Source: Croceitalea marina (GTDB lineage Bacteria; Bacteroidota; Bacteroidia; Flavobacteriales; Flavobacteriaceae). From it: 64,000 nt of DNA. Each line of letters begins with the position of its first letter. The first letter of the stretch is position 1. Made by a program: the position numbers and the translations under genes. This document shows, piece after piece, positions 45,298 through 54,618 of this stretch. The stretch is from assembly GCF_042684265.1 (NCBI RefSeq), contig NZ_JBHULB010000007.1:248001-312000 (forward strand). The letters are read 5' to 3'. The notes below the pieces were generated by a model that saw only the letters and a list, made by a program, of their open reading frames with translations, searched no databases and was not told the DNA's origin.

Positions 45298-46127
45298 GAC
45301 TCCATAACAACAGGGTTCAGGGTGTAAGATGATAATTTTCCATTTCTATAATTAATAATGTACAAAGTATTGTTCATAATAATCATATCCGTTGGCTTTT
45401 CAATCTCATCTTTTAATGTTTGTTTGAGATTGCCATCTTTATCAAAAATTAACACACGGTCGTTTTCAAAATCTGTTATAAACACCTCATTATCCGAAAC
45501 ATAAATTCCCGTAGCAGCGTTCATTTTTTGGTCGTCTCCCATCATTTTCACAAAACTCCCTTGCTTATCAAAAACCTGAATGCGATTATTATAAGCATCT
45601 GCTACCCAAATTAGACTATCGGTAATTTGCACATCGGTAGGATAATAGAATTCTCCTTGTTTCTTGCCTTCTTCTCCGAAAGAAATCCAATTTTTACCAT
45701 TGTTATAAAGAATACGATTATTATAAAAATCGGCAATCGCTTTTTCTCCTCTAAAAACACCTACACCAGCTGGGGCATCCAGACTATCCTTTAAAAAAAG
45801 CTCTTCCATTGTGCCATTTTTATAAACGGCAACATTATCCCTACCATACTGGGGGATAAAGAGCGACGACCCATCAGTAGCTATGTGCATGGGCCTATCC
45901 AAAGAATCTATCGCTTTTATGATTTCGCCTTTGCTATCTATTTGAACTAAACGGTTATGGTCGCCATCTGATAACCATAAGTTTCCGTCCATTTCAGCTA
46001 TTCCAATAGGGTTCACACCCTCTAATTGAACAATATTTAACAGTTCCCATTCTTTTGGCACTTCTTGTTTTTGCTTGCAAGAGCTGAACAGAATAGTTGC
46101 CACAACTAGTATATACAAGTATTTCAT
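45294..46127 (-). CDS. NHL-repeat beta-propeller lipoprotein
   Basis: 277 residues with lipid Cys17 (LFSSC). The body is a six-bladed propeller of NHL type, with blades such as GNLWLSDGDHNRLVQID, LIWVADAYNNRIQVFD and NEVFITDFENDRVLIFD. It is four bases from the double-HMA gene upstream and overlaps the HMA-MauE gene downstream. Probably a periplasmic or outer-membrane-facing partner of the metal set; ligand unknown. Confidence 0.8.
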   Translation of the reverse strand: MKYLYILVVATILFSSCKQKQEVPKEWELLNIVQLEGVNPIGIAEMDGNLWLSDGDHNRLVQIDSKGEIIKAIDSLDRPMHIATDGSSLFIPQYGRDNVAVYKNGTMEELFLKDSLDAPAGVGVFRGEKAIADFYNNRILYNNGKNWISFGEEGKKQGEFYYPTDVQITDSLIWVADAYNNRIQVFDKQGSFVKMMGDDQKMNAATGIYVSDNEVFITDFENDRVLIFDKDGNLKQTLKDEIEKPTDMIIMNNTLYIINYRNGKLSSYTLNPVVMES

Positions 46128-46131
46128 AACC

Positions 46132-46758
46132 CTATTTCGTTAAACGTTCGTAATGGCAACAAGCAGGCAACTCATCGTAAGTTCCGTTTTGCGCTTTGTG
46201 ATTTTTAGTGTCGTGACCAGCATTGACAACCGCCATTTCAATTTCAGACAAACTTGTACTACCTGAATCAAAAGAGACCTTCATCATCTTGGTATCTTTA
46301 TTCCAAAAAACTTCTGAAACACCGTTCACACTACTCGCCGCTTTAGAAATACGTGCTTCACACATACCGCAATTACCAGCAACCATCACATTTTTTGTAA
46401 TTGTCCCTTTTGTATTTTCAGACAAAGTAGCACCCATAGATTCCTCAACCTTACCGTTTGCTCGCTCTATTTTAGAAGTTACCGGAGTATAGCCCGCTTT
46501 TTCAACTTGTTTTTCTACAGCTTCCATGGTCAAAGCCTTTTCTGCTGGGTAGTTAAAACTAAAATCCCCAGTTTCAATATCAATCTTTACGTTTTTAATT
46601 CCTTTAAATTCTTTAAATTTTTTCTCTAATCCGTATGCACAGAAAGGACAGCCCAAGCCGTCTACCTGTACCATAAATTTATCCATCGCTTTTTGTGCAT
46701 TTGCACCAAACATTGTCATCATACCGACAACCAATGTCATTATTATAGTTTTTTTCAT
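46132..46758 (-). CDS. Exported protein with two heavy-metal-associated domains
   Basis: 208 residues with a signal peptide (residues 1-22, ending GANAQ). Two HMA folds follow: the first with Cys37 and Cys40 (LGCPFC), the second with Cys130 and Cys133 (GNCGMC). The C-terminus ends in a His/Cys-rich ELPACCHYERL with Cys200-Cys201. This would be a periplasmic metal carrier or metallothionein-like buffer, most likely for copper or another soft metal. It lies 19 bases after the outer-membrane protein gene. Confidence 0.82.
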   Translation of the reverse strand: MKKTIIMTLVVGMMTMFGANAQKAMDKFMVQVDGLGCPFCAYGLEKKFKEFKGIKNVKIDIETGDFSFNYPAEKALTMEAVEKQVEKAGYTPVTSKIERANGKVEESMGATLSENTKGTITKNVMVAGNCGMCEARISKAASSVNGVSEVFWNKDTKMMKVSFDSGSTSLSEIEMAVVNAGHDTKNHKAQNGTYDELPACCHYERLTK

Positions 46759-46777
46759 TGTTGTATTTTTTATTTTA

Positions 46778-47548
46778 TTAAAATGTAAATCGGGTACCTA
46801 AAAAGATACTTTGCCTTAATCTTCGTCCTGCATCAACATCGTTGACCAAAGGAACTTGAACTGCCAAATCAAAAGTTATATTTTTCCGTGCGTATTGAAT
46901 GCCTTGTGCATATAACAATTGATACCAATCACGCTCTACTAACCAAGAATTAGTATATTCAAAATATAAGTTTAACTGCTTATTTGGGTATTGTGGTTTT
47001 AGAAGCGGAAGACCAAAACCCAGTTTGTACCTAAACTCGTCAAGAGTTCCATTGGGCATCCAATTATAGCCTACTTCGTTCGAAATACCATACTTTAGGG
47101 TTTCATAACCTGCTACAATACCATAATACCCAGAATACTTACCGGTACTTAGTTCCATTACATCCAGTTCTTCGCCGGTAGGTAAACTTTGTAATGTTTT
47201 TGCTACTACCCTAAAAGTCTTTCCCGTAGCATCTTTTCTAAAGAACTGATATTTTCCTAAAATTTTGATATCGGCCAAAGAGCTTCCAGAAGCACCATTT
47301 TCAATATCATAATTTATATATGGCAAATGTACCGCTACCAGAGAATTTGATGTTGGTAAATAGTGCAACATAACTGGAACATAAACAAAGGTTCCGCGTT
47401 CAGTTGTTCTAATTTCCGTTAAGGTTTTGGCAGTAAAACTTCCACCGCCCAGCATAATTGGCTTATCTGCTGTAATGGGTGGGCCTTGAGCTGCTGCCAT
47501 ACTTGAGAACAATAGCACCAAGGTTAAAATTACATATGTGTTTTTCAT
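46778..47548 (-). CDS. Outer membrane beta-barrel protein of the metal set
   Basis: 256 residues with a signal peptide (cleavage after SMAAAQ) and alternating beta-strand pattern throughout, ending in an aromatic terminal strand (FLGTRFTF) as in outer-membrane barrels. It resembles the Phenol_MetA_deg/transporter-type barrel family. It could be the channel or sensor barrel for the metal handled by its neighbours; specificity is not visible. Confidence 0.72.
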   Translation of the reverse strand: MKNTYVILTLVLLFSSMAAAQGPPITADKPIMLGGGSFTAKTLTEIRTTERGTFVYVPVMLHYLPTSNSLVAVHLPYINYDIENGASGSSLADIKILGKYQFFRKDATGKTFRVVAKTLQSLPTGEELDVMELSTGKYSGYYGIVAGYETLKYGISNEVGYNWMPNGTLDEFRYKLGFGLPLLKPQYPNKQLNLYFEYTNSWLVERDWYQLLYAQGIQYARKNITFDLAVQVPLVNDVDAGRRLRQSIFLGTRFTF

Positions 47549-47648
47549 TATTTCTTAATTTGATTTTAATTCTTAAACTATTGAAACCATCCAAAAATGG
47601 ATGATATCAGATTTCCAAGGTATTGGAAATCCATTATTCAAGAATGAA

Positions 47649-48059
47649 TCAAATTAGAAACACTTCATCAAGTAGTTGAATATCCTTGATGAGTATAGGA
47701 GGTGGATAGTATTCGTAAGAAAGCTTTTCGCTTTCAATCTTTTTGTTGAGATAAGGTAAGGATAAAGTATATGCAACTAAAAAAAGTTGTTGCTCAAATT
47801 CAAAATCATTAAAACTCAGTTTTAAATCATTCTGACCCTCAACAACGAAAGTTTCATCATCACAACAATGGTTCTCAACACCCTCTTCTTCCAAAACGGC
47901 AATGGCAGCCTCCATACCACAATCCTCAGCTTTTGCGAAGAGCGCAACATCCATGACCCTGTCCATGCACAAATGCTTGTCTACAGTCCAAGAGACGGTC
48001 GATAGCAATAGCATAAGTGCCATTATACTGGATAAGATTTTTTGTAACCTTAGTTTCAC
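47649..48059 (-). CDS. HYC_CC_PP-type cysteine-rich protein
   Basis: 136 residues with a signal-like N-terminus (10-28), VDKHLCMDRV, a second Cys (EDCGMEAA), ENHCCDDET and a C-terminal PPP motif (YEYYPPPILIK). This is the pattern of the HYC_CC_PP family, a Bacteroidota group of small exported proteins whose name comes from His/Tyr/Cys, CC and PP motifs and that is often near metal-handling genes. First gene of the minus-strand metal set; divergent from the GAF gene. Confidence 0.78.
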   Translation of the reverse strand: MKLRLQKILSSIMALMLLLSTVSWTVDKHLCMDRVMDVALFAKAEDCGMEAAIAVLEEEGVENHCCDDETFVVEGQNDLKLSFNDFEFEQQLFLVAYTLSLPYLNKKIESEKLSYEYYPPPILIKDIQLLDEVFLI

Positions 48060-48191
48060 GCTGTAAAGATATAAAATATAAAAATGCCCAACTTACAATA
48101 TAGCAATATGTTAACGAATATTTAGGTTACTAATTATTGTTAGTTAGTGTTTAAAAATCGACTTTTGACATTAGAAATCAAATTTCATTCC

Positions 48192-48641
48192 ATGTTTGAG
48201 AAATTACAGAAAGAAGTGGTCACCTTACTTAAATCGGAAGGGGGCAAAGACTCAAAATTATTAGCAATTTGCAAATTATTGAAGTCCTCGGTTCCGTACT
48301 ATGACTGGGTAGGTTTTTATTTTAAAAACGGTGATAAACGTGAACTAAAACTAGGCCCATACGCAGGTGCACCAACGGATCATACCATCATCCCGTTTGG
48401 AAAAGGCATTTGTGGACAGGTTGCCGAAAGCAATGAGAACTTTGTCGTGCCCGATGTACAAGCTCAAGACAATTACATTGCCTGTAGTATAACCGTGAAA
48501 TCAGAGATTGTAGTACCACTTTTTAAAGATGGAGAAAATATTGGTCAAATTGATATCGATTCTAACACACCCGACCCATTCACTTCAGAAGATGAGCGCT
48601 TTTTAGAATTTGTAAATAGGGAAGTAGCCAAAATTCTTTAA
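48192..48641 (+). CDS. GAF-domain protein, probable free-methionine-(R)-sulfoxide reductase
   Basis: 149 residues from the ATG at 48192 (an upstream GTG at 48147 is less likely). A single GAF domain, DWVGFYF..LKLGPYAGAP..IPFGKGICGQVAES..VPDVQAQDNYIACS..SEIVVPL. The Cys in GKGICGQ and in YIACS match the redox-active positions of fRMsr proteins (MsrC). It would reduce free Met-R-sulfoxide. The catalytic assignment rests on these Cys positions; a plain GAF sensor is the alternative. Confidence 0.72.
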   Translation: MFEKLQKEVVTLLKSEGGKDSKLLAICKLLKSSVPYYDWVGFYFKNGDKRELKLGPYAGAPTDHTIIPFGKGICGQVAESNENFVVPDVQAQDNYIACSITVKSEIVVPLFKDGENIGQIDIDSNTPDPFTSEDERFLEFVNREVAKIL

Positions 48642-48693
48642 AACTTATAGGTTTTTGTTGATAACCCGATGAATTTGTTGGCCTTAAAAAAAG

Positions 48694-48701
48694 TATTTTT
48701 G
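48694..48701 (+). promoter_or_regulatory. Candidate -7 element for purH
   Basis: TATTTTTG matches TAnnTTTG 28 bases before the purH ATG; TTTG at 48674-48677 lies upstream but with a short spacing of 16 bases. Confidence 0.45.
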
Positions 48702-48729
48702 AAGCTTAATTTTTTGCATCAAAATACAC

Positions 48730-50262
48730 ATGAGCACTACCAAAAAAGCTACTTCGGCACTGATTTCGGTCTTTCATAAAGACGGTTTAGAGCCTATTGT
48801 AAAAAAATTCGATGAATTAGGTATTACCATTTACTCTACTGGCGGAACCGAAAAATTCATAAAAGATTTAGGAATAAATGTGGTTCCGGTCGAAGATGTC
48901 ACGAGCTATCCTTCAATTTTGGGAGGACGCGTAAAGACATTGCACCCAAAAGTTTTTGGAGGTATTCTGAATAGGCAAGATCACGATGGTGATGTTGCCC
49001 AAATGGAAGAATTTGAAATTCCGCAGTTAGATATCGTCATAGTAGATTTGTATCCTTTTGAGAAAACGGTTGCCAGTGGTGCTTCTGAGCAAGATATCAT
49101 TGAGAAAATCGACATAGGCGGCATTTCGCTCATACGTGCCGCTGCGAAAAATTATAAAGATGTGCTTTGTGTTTCTTCGATGGAAGACTATTCTGATTTC
49201 CTTCAAGTAATTTCAGAAGGAAATGGTAATACTACTTTAGAAGACCGAAAACGGTTCGCGGCAAAAGCATTTAACGTTTCTTCGCACTATGATACAGCTA
49301 TCTTCAATTATTTTAATCAGAACCACGAAGAGGCGGTTTTAAAAATAAGCGAGCAAAAAGGTCAGGTTTTAAGATATGGTGAAAATCCGCATCAGAAAGG
49401 ATTCTTCTTTGGTGATTTCGACGCCATGTTCGATAAGTTACATGGTAAAGCACTTTCATATAACAATCTTTTAGATGTCGACGCTGCTGTGCTTTTGATG
49501 AACGAATTTAAAGGAGATGCACCAACCTTCGCCATTCTAAAACACAACAATGCCTGTGGTCTGGCACAACGTGACACCGTTCATCAGGCTTATGTAGATG
49601 CCTTGGCCGGAGACCCGGTTTCCGCTTTTGGCGGTATCCTCATAAGCAATACCGAAATAGACTTGGCCACTGCGGAAGAAATTCATCAACTTTTTTGTGA
49701 GGTTGTTATTGCGCCTAGTTATTCTGATGAAGCACTTGTCGTTCTAAAAGGAAAAAAGAACCGAATTATCCTAATTCAAAACGAAGTCAAACTTCCTGAG
49801 ACAATAGTTCGCACTTGTCTTAACGGTGTTTTGGTTCAAGATAAAGACCACAAAACAGATACGCTGGCAGATTTGGCCTATGCAACCGATACGAAACCGT
49901 CAGCGCAACAATTAGAAGACTTATTGTTCGCCTCTAAATTATGCAAGCATACCAAAAGTAACACCATCGTACTCGCAAAAAACAAACAACTATGTGCTAG
50001 TGGTACCGGGCAAACTTCGCGTGTAGATGCTTTAAATCAAGCCATACACAAGGCTGGTTCGTTCGATTTTGATTTGAACGGTGCCGTTATGGCGAGTGAT
50101 GCATTTTTTCCGTTTCCAGATTGTGTTGAAATAGCCCACAAGGCCGGAATTAAAAGTGTCATACAGCCAGGGGGATCCATTAAAGATCAATTAAGTATCG
50201 ATTATTGTAATGAAAATGGGCTTTCGATGGTAATGACCGGCACTCGTCATTTTAAGCATTAA
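48730..50262 (+). CDS. purH: Bifunctional AICAR transformylase / IMP cyclohydrolase
   Basis: 510 residues, the standard length. The N-terminal MGS-like IMP cyclohydrolase domain (1-200) has STGGTEKFIKDLG and GGRVKTLHPKVFGG; the C-terminal formyltransferase has LRYGENPHQKGFF, KHNNACGLA, the conserved YVDALAGDPVSAFGG, and SDAFFPFPDCVE. It performs the last two steps of purine synthesis. Monocistronic upstream of mreB. Confidence 0.96.
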   Translation: MSTTKKATSALISVFHKDGLEPIVKKFDELGITIYSTGGTEKFIKDLGINVVPVEDVTSYPSILGGRVKTLHPKVFGGILNRQDHDGDVAQMEEFEIPQLDIVIVDLYPFEKTVASGASEQDIIEKIDIGGISLIRAAAKNYKDVLCVSSMEDYSDFLQVISEGNGNTTLEDRKRFAAKAFNVSSHYDTAIFNYFNQNHEEAVLKISEQKGQVLRYGENPHQKGFFFGDFDAMFDKLHGKALSYNNLLDVDAAVLLMNEFKGDAPTFAILKHNNACGLAQRDTVHQAYVDALAGDPVSAFGGILISNTEIDLATAEEIHQLFCEVVIAPSYSDEALVVLKGKKNRIILIQNEVKLPETIVRTCLNGVLVQDKDHKTDTLADLAYATDTKPSAQQLEDLLFASKLCKHTKSNTIVLAKNKQLCASGTGQTSRVDALNQAIHKAGSFDFDLNGAVMASDAFFPFPDCVEIAHKAGIKSVIQPGGSIKDQLSIDYCNENGLSMVMTGTRHFKH

Positions 50263-50268
50263 TTTTAC

Positions 50269-50276
50269 TACTTTTG
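50269..50276 (+). promoter_or_regulatory. Candidate -7 element for mreB
   Basis: TACTTTTG is an exact TAnnTTTG match 40 bases before the mreB ATG and 6 bases after the purH stop, so the mre operon can start here. Confidence 0.5.
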
Positions 50277-50316
50277 CCGATAAATTTTACCGTTAATCCG
50301 ATAAACAAAAACTTTT

Positions 50317-51345
50317 ATGGGCTTTTTTGACTTTATGACCGAAGAGATTGCCATTGACCTTGGTACGGCAAACACTTTAATTATTCATTTAGATAAGGTA
50401 GTAGTCGATAGTCCTTCCATAGTAGCTCGTGATAGGGTTTCAGGAAAAATCATTGCAGTTGGTAAAGAAGCCAATATGATGCAAGGTAAAACCCATGAAA
50501 ATATAAAAACCATTCGTCCACTTAAAGATGGGGTTATTGCGGATTTTGATGCATCTGAAAAGATGATCAACATGTTCATTAAGAACATTCCTGCATTAAA
50601 GAAAAAATGGTTTCCGCCGGCCTTGCGAATGGTCATTTGTATTCCTTCTGGAATTACCGAAGTAGAAATGCGCGCGGTACGCGAATCTGCTGAACGCGTA
50701 AATGGAAAAGAAGTTTATCTTATTCATGAGCCAATGGCCGCGGCAATTGGTATCGGTTTAGATATCATGCAGCCAAAAGGAAACATGATTGTGGATATAG
50801 GTGGTGGTACTACCGAAATAGCAGTTATTGCCTTAGGTGGTATTGTTTGTGATAAATCGGTGAAAATTGCGGGTGACGTTTTTACGAACGATATCATTTA
50901 TTACATGCGCACGCAACACAACCTTTACGTTGGTGAGAGCACCGCGGAGGCTATAAAAATAGAGATTGGTTCTGCGACCGAAGACTTACAGTCTCCCCCA
51001 GATGATAAATCCATTCAAGGACGTGATCTGCTAACCGGTAAACCAAAACAAGTTCACGTTTCATATAGAGAAATTGCAAAAGCATTGGATAAGAGTATTT
51101 TACGCGTAGAAGATGCCGTAATGGAGACCTTATCGCAAACTCCTCCCGAGTTGGCTGCCGATATATACAATACAGGTATTTATCTCGCCGGTGGTGGTTC
51201 AATGCTGCGTGGATTGGATAAAAGGCTATCGCAGAAAACGGATCTTCCTGTTTATATAGCAGAAGACCCTTTAAGAGCTGTAGTACGAGGAACGGGCATT
51301 GCACTTAAAAATCTTGAGCGTTATAAAAACATCTTGATAAAATAA
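50317..51345 (+). CDS. mreB: Rod shape-determining protein MreB
   Basis: 342 residues, an actin homologue: phosphate-1 loop AIDLGTANTLI, catalytic region HEPMAAAIGIGL, phosphate-2 IVDIGGGTTEIAVI, adenosine loop AGGGSMLRGLDK. It polymerises under the membrane and directs the elongasome. First gene of mreBCD-mrdA-rodA. Confidence 0.98.
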   Translation: MGFFDFMTEEIAIDLGTANTLIIHLDKVVVDSPSIVARDRVSGKIIAVGKEANMMQGKTHENIKTIRPLKDGVIADFDASEKMINMFIKNIPALKKKWFPPALRMVICIPSGITEVEMRAVRESAERVNGKEVYLIHEPMAAAIGIGLDIMQPKGNMIVDIGGGTTEIAVIALGGIVCDKSVKIAGDVFTNDIIYYMRTQHNLYVGESTAEAIKIEIGSATEDLQSPPDDKSIQGRDLLTGKPKQVHVSYREIAKALDKSILRVEDAVMETLSQTPPELAADIYNTGIYLAGGGSMLRGLDKRLSQKTDLPVYIAEDPLRAVVRGTGIALKNLERYKNILIK

Positions 51346-51394
51346 TAAAAAAGGTCTTAGGGCTAATTTCTTTGAACTCAAACAAAAGAATTGA

Positions 51395-52213
51395 ATGCAA
51401 CGGATTATCAATTTTATCCTAAGCAACAGAAATGCATTTCTTTATGCTTTTCTACTATTCATATCTTTAATACTTACGTTTCGCTCACATTCATTTCATC
51501 AATCAAAAGCCTTTAATTCTTCGAAATGGTTAACAGGAAATGTATATGAGACCTCTGCTAATATTACTTCATACTTCAATCTAAAAAAAGAAAATAAAAG
51601 CCTGGTTGAAGAGAATAGAAGATTGAGAGAACAATTATTCAACGTAAAGATTTCAAATTCGATTGACTTAGATAGTTCTGCTTCTAACTTTGATGTCGTT
51701 AATGCTCAAATCATTAAAAATAGTTATACCTCTCCAAGAAATTACCTTACCATCAATAAAGGAAAAAAACAAGGCATTAAGCAAGATATGGGCGTCATTA
51801 CCACAAAAGGGATATTGGGTATCGTCGAAAATACTTCAACCAATTTTTCTACCGTACAAAGTATTTTAAACACAAAGTCTAACATAAATGCTAAAATTAA
51901 GAATACCGATTACTTTGGCTCTTTAGTTTGGAATGGAAATGATTACACCACCGTTCAGTTAACCGATATCCCTAGATTGGTACCGGTTGCTATTGGAGAT
52001 ACCATAGTAACGGGAGCAATGTCAAGTATTTTTCCTGAGAATATTCCGATAGGTCTTATTTCAGCATTTAATCTTAACGATGCAAAAAGTTTTTACAATA
52101 TTGATATTCAGCTTTTTAACGACATGGCCAATGTTAAAAACACCTATATCATTCGCAATAAAAATAGAGAAGAAATCATTGAATTAGAAGCACGTACAGA
52201 CAATGTTCAATAA
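51395..52213 (+). CDS. mreC: Rod shape-determining protein MreC
   Basis: 272 residues with one N-terminal transmembrane helix (about 12-32), a coiled coil (about 55-85), and the periplasmic beta-domain with NYLTINKGKKQGIKQDMGVITTKGILGIV. It bridges MreB filaments and PBP2. It overlaps mreD by 11 bases. Confidence 0.94.
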   Translation: MQRIINFILSNRNAFLYAFLLFISLILTFRSHSFHQSKAFNSSKWLTGNVYETSANITSYFNLKKENKSLVEENRRLREQLFNVKISNSIDLDSSASNFDVVNAQIIKNSYTSPRNYLTINKGKKQGIKQDMGVITTKGILGIVENTSTNFSTVQSILNTKSNINAKIKNTDYFGSLVWNGNDYTTVQLTDIPRLVPVAIGDTIVTGAMSSIFPENIPIGLISAFNLNDAKSFYNIDIQLFNDMANVKNTYIIRNKNREEIIELEARTDNVQ

Positions 52214-52712
52214 TAATATCGTCTTAAATAGCATCCGATTTATCCTTCTTGTGTTAGCACAAGTATTGATTTTTAATCATATGAATTTCATGGGGGTAAT
52301 AAATCCTATGATTTATATCATTTTCTTGTATTGGTATCCGCTACGCGAAAATATTGCGGTCTTTTTACTTGTGAGTTTTTTATTAGGCTTCACTATTGAT
52401 TTCTTTTCCGATACTATGGCGATTCACTCAGCGGCAATTGTAACAGTGGCCTTTGCTAGACCTGTTCTTATGCGCTTTTGTTTTGGAGCGAATTTTGAGT
52501 TTCAAGGATTTACATTCAAAAATACCACCAGGGTTCAGCGAATGACCTTTTTAGGCTTATTAACTGTATTTCATCATTTGATATTCTTTTCGCTAGAACT
52601 TTTAAGTTTCTCACATTTCCTGCTAATTTTGAAAAAAGTATTTATGACGGGGATAGCTACTTTTTTGATTTGCTTACTGTTAAGTTCACTTTTTGCAAAA
52701 GAAACCGAATAA
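52203..52712 (+). CDS. mreD: Rod shape-determining protein MreD
   Basis: 169 residues with about five transmembrane helices and the MINPMIYIIFLYWYPLRE opening typical of flavobacterial MreD. Part of the elongasome, between mreC and mrdA. Confidence 0.88.
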   Translation: MFNNNIVLNSIRFILLVLAQVLIFNHMNFMGVINPMIYIIFLYWYPLRENIAVFLLVSFLLGFTIDFFSDTMAIHSAAIVTVAFARPVLMRFCFGANFEFQGFTFKNTTRVQRMTFLGLLTVFHHLIFFSLELLSFSHFLLILKKVFMTGIATFLICLLLSSLFAKETE

Positions 52713-52749
52713 AAGAGACTAACTTCCGTTATAGAATTAATTGCGGTCA

Positions 52750-54618
52750 ATGAAAAAATTATTACTCTCATCCATAATAATTATAATAGGAATCACCTTT
52801 TTAGGTAGACTATCCTACATGCAATTATTTAGCTTTTCACCAAACCAAATTTTAGAAGATCCCGCGATTAAAATTGTTTACGATTATCCCGAACGAGGCT
52901 ATATTTATGACCGAAACGGGGAGCTTCTGGTTGGTAATCAACCGGCCTATGATGTCATGGTTATACCGAGAGAGACAAAAGCATTGGATACCCTTGAATT
53001 CAGCCACCTGTTGGGATTAAAAAGAGAGGAATTCATCTCAAAAATGAAGAAAGCGAGGCGGTATTCCCCCCGTTTACCTTCGGTTTTGGTAGCACAATTG
53101 TCTAAAGAAGACTACGCACGACTACAAGAAAAAATGCGAAAGTATGCAGGTTTCTACATTCAGAAAAGATCGCTTAGAGATTATGTCACCAATAGCGCTG
53201 CAAATGTTTTAGGATATATTAGTGAAGTGAATGAAAGTGATTTACGGGTAAACCCTTATTATGCCGCTGGAGAATTAAAGGGGCGCACAGGAATCGAAAA
53301 ACAGTATGAAGATGTTTTGCGAGGAAGAAAGGGTGTAAAGTACATACAAAAAGATCGTTTTAATCGTGATATCGGTAGATTTAAAAATGGTAAACTTGAT
53401 ACGCTGCCAGAATTAGGAACAGAAATACATATTACTATAGACAAAACGCTTCAGGAATATGGAGAACGTTTAATGCATGGTAAACGTGGTGGAATTGTCG
53501 CTATAGACCCTTCTTCCGGTGAGATTTTAACAATGATTTCCGGTCCAACCTATGACCCCGATCTTTTGGTAGGTAGAGAACGTTCTAAAAATTATACAAA
53601 GTTACATTACGATAGTATTGCTAGACCAACCTGGGATCGTTCTATTTTAGCAGAGCCCTCGCCAGGCTCACCATTTAAAACCCTAAATGCTTTAGCTGCC
53701 CTCCAAGAAGGTGTAATTCAACCTGACACAAAATTTAGATGTTACAACGGTTTTTATGTTGGTAAGAACAAAAAAGGATGTCATTGTGGGGGTGGCGTAC
53801 GTGATCTGAACTCTGGCATATTTAATTCTTGCAACGCCTATTTTGCCGGTACCTTTAGAAAGATATATGGCAAGTACAAAACAACAGATGAAGGTATGGA
53901 TGCCTGGGAAAAACATATGAAAAGTTTTGGACTTGGAGATTATTTAGGAACTGACCTACCTACAGGTCGACCAGGCAGAATACCAAACAAAGCCTATTAT
54001 GACAAAGCCTATGGTGATGGTAGGTGGGCCTCATCATTTATAATATCAAATGCTATTGGCCAAGGAGAGGTAGCCGCCACTCCGATTCAACTGGCAAATA
54101 TGACCGCTGCAATAGCCAATCGAGGATTCTTTTATACTCCACATATCATTAAACAAATTGGTAATAGTAGTACCATTGACCACATATATACGCAGCGACG
54201 CTATACCACTATCGATAAAGAGCATTTTGAACCTGTAGTAGATGCAATGACAAATGTTTACAAATACGGAACTGCAAAATGGCTTCGAGTTCCCGGAATT
54301 GAAATTGCCGGAAAAACAGGTACCGTAGAAAATTTCACCCGAATTGATGGAGAGCGGGTGCAGTTAACAGATCATTCCATTTTTGTAGCATTCGCACCGG
54401 TTAAAAACCCTAAAATAGCCCTAGCAGTTTATATAGAGCATGGGTATTATGGAGGGCGATACGCGGGGCATATGGCTTCTTTACTTATTGAAAAATATTT
54501 GAAAGGTGAAATTACCCGCACTGATTTGGAAAAAAAGATGTTGGAGAAAACCTTAGAACATGAGTATGCCAAACCTTTAAGTGGTGAGCCTTTTAAGATA
54601 AATGAATATGTCTGGTAA
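52750..54618 (+). CDS. mrdA: Penicillin-binding protein 2 (transpeptidase)
   Basis: 622 residues from the ATG at 52750 (a TTG nine bases earlier is rejected). One N-terminal helix, a pedestal domain (about 45-210), then the transpeptidase with active-site Ser307 in SPFK, the second motif SCN at 360-362 and the KTG motif at 522-524. The motif before Ser307 reads EPSPGSPFK, where PGSTFK is usual. It cross-links elongation peptidoglycan with RodA. Its 3' end overlaps rodA. Confidence 0.95.
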   Translation: MKKLLLSSIIIIIGITFLGRLSYMQLFSFSPNQILEDPAIKIVYDYPERGYIYDRNGELLVGNQPAYDVMVIPRETKALDTLEFSHLLGLKREEFISKMKKARRYSPRLPSVLVAQLSKEDYARLQEKMRKYAGFYIQKRSLRDYVTNSAANVLGYISEVNESDLRVNPYYAAGELKGRTGIEKQYEDVLRGRKGVKYIQKDRFNRDIGRFKNGKLDTLPELGTEIHITIDKTLQEYGERLMHGKRGGIVAIDPSSGEILTMISGPTYDPDLLVGRERSKNYTKLHYDSIARPTWDRSILAEPSPGSPFKTLNALAALQEGVIQPDTKFRCYNGFYVGKNKKGCHCGGGVRDLNSGIFNSCNAYFAGTFRKIYGKYKTTDEGMDAWEKHMKSFGLGDYLGTDLPTGRPGRIPNKAYYDKAYGDGRWASSFIISNAIGQGEVAATPIQLANMTAAIANRGFFYTPHIIKQIGNSSTIDHIYTQRRYTTIDKEHFEPVVDAMTNVYKYGTAKWLRVPGIEIAGKTGTVENFTRIDGERVQLTDHSIFVAFAPVKNPKIALAVYIEHGYYGGRYAGHMASLLIEKYLKGEITRTDLEKKMLEKTLEHEYAKPLSGEPFKINEYVW

